In this document: piece after piece, positions 1-5,004 of the stretch
Layout of the letters: each line of letters starts with the position of its first letter
Position numbering within the stretch: the first letter of the stretch is position 1
From: Candidatus Rifleibacteriota bacterium
GTDB taxonomy: Bacteria; UBP17; UBA6191; JACPRK01
DNA length: 5,481 nt
Assembly (NCBI GenBank): GCA_016213865.1
Contig: JACQZL010000091.1
Location: forward strand, 1 to 5,481
Direction of reading: 5' to 3'
The notes under the pieces: model-generated
Told to the model about the DNA's origin: nothing
The model's input: only the letters and a program-made list of their open reading frames with translations
Databases searched by the model: none
Made by a program: the position numbers and the translations under genes

Positions 1-2900
1 TCGTAGACCGCCGTGTTCCCGGGAATCGGCATCATCGCGTACTTGTTGATCGTCTGCTCGCTCGCCGCAGTGGACGTGGCGAAGAAGAACTGCAGCGGCG
101 AGCTTCGGCTCAACGGGAGGTACGCGAAGAGACAGTTCAAAGGGACCTGCCAGTCGACGAAGTAGCCGTCCGCGCCGTCGCTGGTGCAGCGAGCCCCCTG
201 ATACGTGCTGGCGTCCGACAGGTTGGTGACGCTGGTGAAGTCGTTGACGAAGACGTAGTCTGGGTTGTTGAGCCCGTTCTTCCCGTTGATGCCGACCGAG
301 CCGACCGTCGTCCCGTTCGACCCGACGTAGACGATGAAGCAGTACTCGATGAACCCACCGCTGGCGGCGCCGGCTTCGGTGGAGTCGACCTTCATCCGCA
401 CCCGGAAGAAAGCGTGAGTTCGACCGAAGCTGACGTAGCAGGATGGCCGTGGGCCGGGGCCCGGTTGCGGTCCACCGCTGAAGATGTCGATACCGTCAGG
501 GGCGACGCCAGACTCGCCGATCAGATCGTAGATAGCCTGACCGTCAGTTTTCAGGTAGGGGAAGTAGACCTGGGGCCATGAAGAGACCGGGGTGGGTTGA
601 CAAGGGCCATCGGGCTGCGAGGAGGCGATGGTCCACGCATAGGTCAACGGATCGCCGTCCGGGTCAGTTCCTGTCGGGGTAAGCGCAACGGCAGAGCCGA
701 CAGTCACACTCCGATCCGGTCCTGCGTCAGCGATCGGGGCTCGGTTCGCTGTCCCGGTCACTGTGAACGTCCTCTCGGCCGGCTGAATGAGCAAAGCGTT
801 GCCAGCCGGATCGGTCGCCGAGAGTGTCACCGTGAAGAGGCCGTTGTGTCCCGCGACGAGCGTCCGAGAGAAGGTCCAGACCGCCGGGTCCGCAGTCCAG
901 ACCATCGGTGTGGCCGAAACGTCGTTGACGCCACCCGTCTCACCAGCCACGGCGAGCGTCGGCGTCGCCGCCATTCCCTCGCTGAAAGTCGCGGTCACGA
1001 AGAGGGGCTCCGCCGCGTACACGAGATCGGCCTGGTCGAACACCAGCGTCGCTGTGGGCGCCGTTGCATCCACCGTGAACGTGTTCTGCCCCGGCGCCGC
1101 GTCCGTCACCGTGTTCCCCGCGGCGTCCGTGCCCGACACCGTGATCGTGAACAGCCCGTCGTCACCAGGTACCAGCGTCGTCGTGTAGACCCACGTCGTC
1201 CCCCAACCCCAGAAGCCCACCTCCGTGCGCACGTTTGCCCCCGCGCCCCCGCCCGTGATCGTCAGCGTAGGCGTCGCCGCCATTGGCTCGCTGAAGGTCG
1301 CGGTGACCATGAAGCTCTCGGCCCGGTACAGCCGGTCCGCCTGGCTGAAGTCCAGGGCCAGCACCGTCGGCGCCGTCGTATCGGCCGCGGCCGGCGTCCC
1401 GAACACGTACAGCTTGTTCTGGGCCGGGACCGAGACCCACAGCCTTCCGTCGTGATAGAGACACTGCTGCGGCGTGCCGGTCACGGGCAGGGTGCTGCAG
1501 ACAGCCCCGCTCAGCGCGTCGACGACCAGCACACCGCCGGCGGTGCTGACGAACGCCCTGGCCGCATCCGGCGTCAGCGCCAAGCCGGCGCCGTTGACGT
1601 TCGCTGGCAGGGTCGTACGCTGAACGATGGAGTGGCTGCCCGTGTCGATCCGCACCAACTCGTCGCTCGGAGCGTAGGCCGCGTACGCCACCGACCCATC
1701 CTCGGCGACCTCGAAGGCCAGATCCGACCAGGAGTACCCGAACAGCATCGTGCCCACGACGCCGTGAGTCGTCGTGTCGATGACCTTGAGCCCTTCACCC
1801 TGCTCCGAGAGCAGGCGATAGTCCACGTAGGCCCGGTTCTGGCCCGGCACGAAGCGCACATGGCTCGGCTCCCTCTGCAGGTCCGTCGTGTACAGCCGGG
1901 CCTTGTCCGGGTTGTAGGCGTACAGGTTCGTGTAGCGTGCCGGCGCGTAGATCAGGCTGCCATCGCCCGAGACCCGAGGGACCTGGGCGTTGGAGGCGAG
2001 GGGCTCGGTCCACATCTCCTGGAAGTCGGAGAGCCGGACCTTCCTCAGCCACGAGCCCACGTGGGCGGCCACGTAGACGTAGGCGCCGTCGGGACTGACA
2101 TCGCTGCCCGAACAGTCGGGACAGGCCATGCTCGTCACGACAGCCCCCGTGGCCGAATTGAGGATCCAGAAGCGGTCGGCCGCCCCTGGACAGGCGACGT
2201 AGACACGCGAGCCGAAACCGTCCAGCGAGCCGGGGGTGGACAGGTCGAGGACCTGCGACAGAGGCAACTCCAGCGGCCCGCGTACGATCCAGCTATCCGT
2301 GGTCGTGGCCGTGCTGTCCGTCGTGACTTGCGCCGGTACCAAGCGGTCCGTCGCTCGAGTGCGCCCGTCGATGACGGCCGGGCCCAGCGGGGCGGCCACC
2401 CCGACTGCCACCGAAAACGTGTACGTCGTCACGCTCTGTCCAGGGATCGACGCCGGGCCCGCGGTCGCGACCGTGTAGTTCTCGGCGCTGCCATTGAACG
2501 TCAGGCCGGTCGCCGCCAGGTCCACATCCGCGGTCGTGTCTCCGACGTTGCGTACCGACATCGTCACGAGGATGCCGGTCTGTCCGCGGGTCACGTACAC
2601 GAGTCGCGTCTGGATGGTCTCGATGGAGAGCGTGGCATGGCTGGGCGCGCCGCCGTCGATCGTGAAGGTCGCGTTCGTCGCCGCGTTGTTCGCGTTCCCG
2701 GCAGGGTCAGTCCCGGCGATCGTCACCGTGCGACTGCCCGTCGCGTCTCCTGCCTCCAGCGTCGTCCCGTAGGCCCATGTCTTTGCGTCGGCGTCCCCAG
2801 CGTCGCTCATCATGACGCCAGTGACAGTGACGCCGCCAACGGTTCCGCCCAGGATGGAGATCGTCGGAGTGGCCACCGCCGGTTCGTCCCTCGTGGCCTG
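1..2900 (-). CDS. Large modular extracellular protein: Ig-like, beta-propeller, Ig-like x2, PKD-like; 5' end broken, 3' end outside window
   Basis: The frame whose codons occupy plus-strand triplets starting at multiples of 3 is open from 3218 to the left edge. Domains, N to C: (1) the back half of an Ig-like domain (about 2900-2651; VATPTISI, AGTDPAGNAN, TFTID); (2) a beta-sandwich resembling CARDB/NEW3-type modules (about 2650-2280; VRNVGDTTADVDL); (3) a beta-propeller of about seven YVTN/NHL-like blades (about 2215-1395; RVYVACPG, DVSPDGAYVYVAA, ARAFVSTAGGVLVVD); (4) two Ig-like repeats (1376-1065, 1064-753); (5) the start of a PKD-like domain (about 752-606; ADAGPDRSVTVGS, DPDGDPLTYAWT); (6) an unrecognised domain (about 605-1; FRVRMKVDS, DGYFVDWQVPLNC). 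These modules are typical of secreted or surface proteins that bind ligands or act in adhesion; the exact role is unknown. No ATG occurs in frame upstream of codon 2813-2811, no signal peptide is visible, and homology stops inside an Ig domain. The gene is therefore probably truncated or rearranged at its 5' end; the coordinate 2900 marks where homology ends and is not a proven start. Confidence 0.8.
753..1376 (-). repeat. Two tandem 312-nt Ig-like domain repeats
   Basis: Both units are 104 codons and lie head to tail (1376-1065 and 1064-753). Each opens with TAPT and contains a VTATFSE(P/G)MAATPTL core, then GLFT(I/V)T and a D(A/P)AGN motif, and ends in TFTV. DNA similarity is still high in the core: plus-strand 961-999 and 1270-1308 differ at only a handful of positions. 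This indicates a fairly recent duplication. The partial Ig-like domain at 2651-2900 is a more distant relative. Confidence 0.75.
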
Positions 2901-3208
2901 AGATGAGTGCGGCCCCAGTTCCAGTGCGCCTTTTGACCGCGGCCTTTCTGCCGCTGAAAAGGTCGCCTGGCGATGCACTGTCTCCACTCCCACGGCCGAT
3001 TCTGGCGGGGGCGGCTCGTGCTGATGGTGCACGGCTCTCAGGCCACCAGGCGGATTCCCCGGCCGTGTCCGAAGTGCAGGACGAGTGCAAGATAGCCGGC
3101 GTTGTCGCGCCGGTCCGGAGCCCTCGACCCGTGCAGGCCAAGCGCCTCGTTCCGGCGGGTCCAAATCGCAAGAGCGCGGGAGAGATCGAGAGACCGGGAC
3201 CAGGATCT

Positions 3209-3235
3209 GGCCCCAGTGTCATGGGAACTGGGGCC
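3209..3235. repeat. Perfect 9-bp inverted repeat (hairpin or operator)
   Basis: GGCCCCAGT (3209-3217) and ACTGGGGCC (3227-3235) are exact reverse complements around a 9-nt loop. No T-run follows on either strand, so it is not a canonical intrinsic terminator. It lies about 130 bp upstream of vapB. It could be a protein binding site, a transcription barrier between the minus-strand and plus-strand units, or a remnant of a mobile element. Confidence 0.5.
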
Positions 3236-3340
3236 CGCCGGCTGCTCGAAGTCGTGCATCGAGACATCCGGCCCGCCAACTTCCTGGCAGACGTTTCCGA
3301 GCGCGGCGCGGGCTTTGCCGGCTGTCATGGGATGCTGTAA

Positions 3341-3359
3341 GGTGTAGGCAAGAGGTGTA
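3341..3359 (+). promoter_or_regulatory. vapB leader: GGTGTA direct repeats and ribosome binding site
   Basis: GGTGTA occurs at 3341-3346 and 3354-3359, 13 bp apart, directly before the antitoxin start. AAGAGG at 3350-3355 is a reasonable ribosome binding site 9 nt before the ATG at 3365. VapB proteins usually repress their own promoter through their ribbon-helix-helix domain, so the repeats are plausible operator half-sites. A possible -35 (TTGCCG, 3315-3320) with a weak -10 (TAAGGT, 3338-3343) is only suggestive. Confidence 0.35.
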
Positions 3360-3364
3360 TAGCC

Positions 3365-3565
3365 ATGGCGCGTACAAACATCGTGCTGGATGACGAACTT
3401 CTTCGGATGGCCCAAAGGATCACCGGCCTGCGGACCAAACGGCAGATCGTGGAGGCTGCCTTGCGAGAACTGGTCGGCAGGGCTCAGCGCCGAAGGCTGC
3501 TCGAGTTCGAAGGGAAGCTAGACTGGAAGGGTGACCTGGATTCCCTGAGAGAGAGGATGCGTTGA
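3365..3565 (+). CDS. vapB: VapB-family type II antitoxin (ribbon-helix-helix)
   Basis: This 66-residue protein is full length for the short VapB antitoxins. Residues 3-10 (RTNIVLDD) form the expected N-terminal DNA-binding beta strand. They are followed by a helix-turn-helix stretch with the family signature TKRQIVEAALREL at 24-36. The C-terminal tail (about 45-66: LLEFEGKLDWKGDLDSLRE) has the GK.(D/R)W.GDLD pattern that wraps around and blocks the toxin's active site. Known role of the family: the dimer neutralises VapC and represses the operon. The ATG at 3365 is chosen because AAGAGG precedes it and the family motif begins right after it. The stop codon overlaps the start of the downstream vapC by 4 bp, indicating translational coupling. 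The antitoxin looks intact, in contrast to its toxin. Confidence 0.9.
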   Translation: MARTNIVLDDELLRMAQRITGLRTKRQIVEAALRELVGRAQRRRLLEFEGKLDWKGDLDSLRERMR

Positions 3566-3801
3566 TTCTGGTTGACACGGGTGTCTGGGTCGATTTTTTC
3601 AACGGGGCTGACACTCCGCATCGGAGAACGCTCCATCGCCTGCTGGAGGCCGACGAGGATCTGGCCATCTCGGGGTTGTTCCTGGCGGAGGTACTTCAGG
3701 GGGTGCTGGCAACCGAAAACGGCGCGATCCTGCTGGCAAAGGACCGTGACTTCAAGGCACTGGGGCAGGTCCTCGAGCTGAAGTTTCTGCCCGTGTCCTG
3801 A
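3562..3801 (+). CDS. vapC: VapC-family PIN-domain toxin with an internal in-frame deletion
   Basis: VapC toxins are PIN-domain ribonucleases (typically cutting tRNA or rRNA) that use a cluster of acidic residues and Mg2+. Start is TTG at 3562, overlapping the vapB stop (TTGA), with AGAGGA at 3552-3557 as ribosome binding site. The N-terminal half is canonical: MILVDTGVWVDFF with Asp5, then the first helices and LFLAEVLQG with Glu43. The C-terminal end is also canonical: GAILLAKDRDFKAL with Asp61/Asp63, then the last strand LKFLP. The protein is only 79 residues against about 130 in the family. The central helices, including the (T/S).(I/V)DCLIA-type segment with the third catalytic Asp, are absent, as LQGV runs directly into LATENGAILL. 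The reading frame is preserved. I infer that the nuclease is inactive, though it may still bind VapB. Confidence 0.85.
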   Translation: MILVDTGVWVDFFNGADTPHRRTLHRLLEADEDLAISGLFLAEVLQGVLATENGAILLAKDRDFKALGQVLELKFLPVS

Positions 3802-3832
3802 CAGTGTGTCGCCTCCCGGCGGAAGGGGTCCA

Positions 3833-3850
3833 GAGATTGCCGGGAATCTC
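3833..3850 (+). terminator. Small hairpin after vapC
   Basis: GAGATT (3833-3838) and AATCTC (3845-3850) pair across a 6-nt loop, 32 nt after the vapC stop. No T-tract follows, so it is a weak terminator candidate and could be chance. Confidence 0.2.
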
Positions 3851-3959
3851 GAAGCCCGCGAGAGCACGAGGCGCAATCATCAGGTACCCCTCGTTGTCTG
3901 CCTCTCCTCGACTCCGGCCCCGGGACTGCGCGGACGACTCGAGTTGCAATCCCGCCAGG

Positions 3960-3979
3960 CTCACCGGTGAGGGACCGGT
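3960..3979. promoter_or_regulatory. Palindromic candidate operator upstream of the SGNH hydrolase
   Basis: CTCACCGGTGAG (3960-3971) is a perfect 12-bp palindrome. A second ACCGGT lies at 3974-3979, so two copies of this self-complementary hexamer (3963-3968, 3974-3979) are spaced 11 bp, about one helical turn. They lie 60-80 bp upstream of the likely -10 element. This suits an activator site or an upstream repressor site. No regulator is identifiable in the window. Confidence 0.3.
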
Positions 3980-4038
3980 CGTCTGCGGCACCGCCTCCCA
4001 CGAGGCGAGGCGGGCGTCGGCCACGGGGTCTGGGCTCG

Positions 4039-4047
4039 TGGTAGTAT
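4039..4047 (+). promoter_or_regulatory. Extended -10 promoter for the SGNH hydrolase
   Basis: TGGTAGTAT at 4039-4047 fits the extended -10 pattern TGnTATAAT (TAGTAT as the hexamer, 4042-4047). No good -35 is present at 17-18 bp, which is common for extended -10 promoters. The leader then runs about 30 nt to a strong AGGAGG at 4074-4079 and the ATG at 4086. Confidence 0.4.
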
Positions 4048-4085
4048 GGTGCAGAGCCAAAGCCGTGGACCGCAGGAGGCCAACG

Positions 4086-4844
4086 ATGAAGGGTCTCAGT
4101 CTTCGCTCCGTCCTGACCGTGCTGATGCCCATGTTGGGTATCGTGATGGCGCCGGGCTTCGGTCCATCCGTTCTGGGTCCGGCCTTGGCAGAGGAGACGC
4201 CCTCCTTCGACGGGCTGGAGGCCCAGCGGCGCAACTCGACACCCGAGCTGCCTTCCTGGTTCTCCCGGTACTCGCCGACGGTCGTCTTCCTGGGCGACAG
4301 TCTCACCGAGGGGCCGGGGCTCAGGCCTTCGGAACCGTATCCGGCGCTGATCCAGAAGATGCTGGACGCTGCCGGGCTTCCTCTCGAGGCGGTCAACGCC
4401 GGAGTCGGCGGCAACACCTCGACCCAGGGCCTGGCGCGAATCGACTGGTGGCTGGCCAAGAAGCCCCTCTTCCTGGTGATCAACTTCGGCACCAACGACG
4501 CCAACGGCTCGAAGACGGCCCCTGCGGTAACGGCCGAGTGGTTGCGGCGGAACCTCGACCAGATGGTCGCACGCGCGCACGCCCAGAACACCTGGGTCGT
4601 GCTGATTCCGACGAAGCTGCCGTCGTTCTATGACCCCGCCTTGGTGGCAGGCTTCTCGGCGGCCTTCCAGTCGGTCTCCAGGGCGCGCCGAGTGCCCCTG
4701 GGGCCCGGCCTCCTTGACGGTGTCTGGGGCAACAAACTGCTCTGGCAGCGCGATGGCCATCCCAACGCCGCGGGGCATCGACTCATGGCCCGCAATGTCT
4801 GGAAAGCGCTCGAGCCCGTGATCAAGCGCCGTCTGCGCCGCTGA
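4086..4844 (+). CDS. Exported SGNH/GDSL-family hydrolase (TesA-like esterase/lysophospholipase)
   Basis: The 252-residue product has all four SGNH blocks: GDSLTEG with nucleophile Ser72, NAGVGGNTSTQG with oxyanion Gly109, GTND with Asn137, and DGHPN with catalytic Asp223/His225. The order, spacing and the STQGLAR segment resemble E. coli TesA (thioesterase I / protease I / lysophospholipase L1) and related arylesterases. Members hydrolyse acyl thioesters, lysophospholipids or small aryl esters in the periplasm; the substrate here is not predictable. Residues 1-35 form a signal peptide: Lys2/Arg7, a hydrophobic core at about 9-30, and cleavage expected after Ala-Leu-Ala at 33-35. A linker (about 36-62) precedes the catalytic domain. 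The frame is open upstream to 3804, but ATG 4086 is preferred because AGGAGG sits 6 nt before it and the signal peptide starts there. It appears to be a monocistronic gene with its own promoter and no visible lipobox. Confidence 0.92.
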   Translation: MKGLSLRSVLTVLMPMLGIVMAPGFGPSVLGPALAEETPSFDGLEAQRRNSTPELPSWFSRYSPTVVFLGDSLTEGPGLRPSEPYPALIQKMLDAAGLPLEAVNAGVGGNTSTQGLARIDWWLAKKPLFLVINFGTNDANGSKTAPAVTAEWLRRNLDQMVARAHAQNTWVVLIPTKLPSFYDPALVAGFSAAFQSVSRARRVPLGPGLLDGVWGNKLLWQRDGHPNAAGHRLMARNVWKALEPVIKRRLRR

Positions 4845-4886
4845 GCCAACGGAAGCAACGGAGCGGCCGCCCGACAGCTCGCTCGA

Positions 4887-4908
4887 CGCCGTTTGCCCAC
4901 GAACGGCG
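4887..4908 (+). terminator. Hairpin after the SGNH hydrolase
   Basis: CGCCGTT (4887-4893) and AACGGCG (4902-4908) are perfect complements with an 8-nt loop, 42 nt downstream of the stop codon. There is no T-tract, so termination would have to be non-canonical or Rho-assisted. The position between two genes supports a role at the transcript end. Confidence 0.35.
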
Positions 4909-4947
4909 CTCGCCTCCGGCGACCAGGAGCGAGAAGCGCCGGGCGAG
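4909..4947 (+). repeat. Second, longer GC-rich hairpin with a 2-nt bulge
   Basis: CTCGC (4909-4913) pairs with GCGAG (4943-4947) and CCGGCG (4916-4921) pairs with CGCCGG (4937-4942). This gives 11 base pairs with a CT bulge on the 5' arm and a 15-nt loop. It directly abuts the first hairpin and ends 3 nt before the next promoter-like element. It may be a second terminator stem or a binding site acting on the downstream promoter. Confidence 0.35.
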
Positions 4948-4950
4948 TGG

Positions 4951-4959
4951 TGCTATCAT
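4951..4959 (+). promoter_or_regulatory. Extended -10 promoter for the coiled-coil gene
   Basis: TGCTATCAT at 4951-4959 matches TGnTATAAT at the TG and at five of six hexamer positions. As with the upstream gene, there is no recognisable -35. It lies 45 nt before the ATG at 5005. GGAGG at 4966-4970 is too far from that start to serve it, and only AGGA (4999-5002) is near. Confidence 0.4.
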
Positions 4960-5004
4960 TCGTTTGGAGGGCGACTCTGGGATCGAGGACGCGCCTCTAG
5001 GAAC

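Larger units (their letters stand above)
2901..3364. other. 463-bp region with no recognisable gene
   Basis: Short open frames exist on both strands (for example 2903-3340 plus and 3038-3415 minus). Their translations are rich in Arg, Pro, Ala and Ser, match no family I recognise, and lack convincing ribosome binding sites. The region separates the broken end of the surface-protein gene from vapB. It contains one strong inverted repeat (3209-3235) and the vapB leader. It may be intergenic or hold decayed coding sequence. Confidence 0.5.

Noticed and set aside
2808..2813. Two consecutive ATG codons as the start of the surface-protein gene
   Set aside because: They fall inside a conserved Ig-like domain, have no ribosome binding site upstream and would still leave no signal peptide.
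597..2906. A 769-codon open frame on the plus strand
   Set aside because: It is the exact codon-for-codon antisense of the minus-strand surface-protein frame. Its translation is Arg/His/Gly-rich with no domain, while the opposite strand gives clear Ig-like and propeller motifs.
2903..3340. A 145-codon plus-strand open frame before vapB
   Set aside because: It has no convincing ribosome binding site, no recognisable domain apart from a short kinase-like string, and a composition typical of chance frames in GC-rich DNA.
3038..3415. A 125-codon minus-strand open frame overlapping the vapB start
   Set aside because: It overlaps the start of a well-supported vapB, matches no family I recognise and has no good ribosome binding site.
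3804..4085. N-terminal extension of the SGNH hydrolase frame to the ATG at 3804
   Set aside because: The extra 94 codons show no domain and would bury the signal peptide. They also contain the likely promoter and the AGGAGG serving the ATG at 4086.
4046..4633. A 195-codon plus-strand frame inside the hydrolase gene
   Set aside because: It is a +1-type shadow with a Gly/Arg/Gln-rich composition, and the SGNH motifs are all in the other frame.
3696..4778. Long minus-strand open frames (360 and 279 codons) opposite the hydrolase
   Set aside because: They are antisense to a complete SGNH hydrolase and their translations show no family features.
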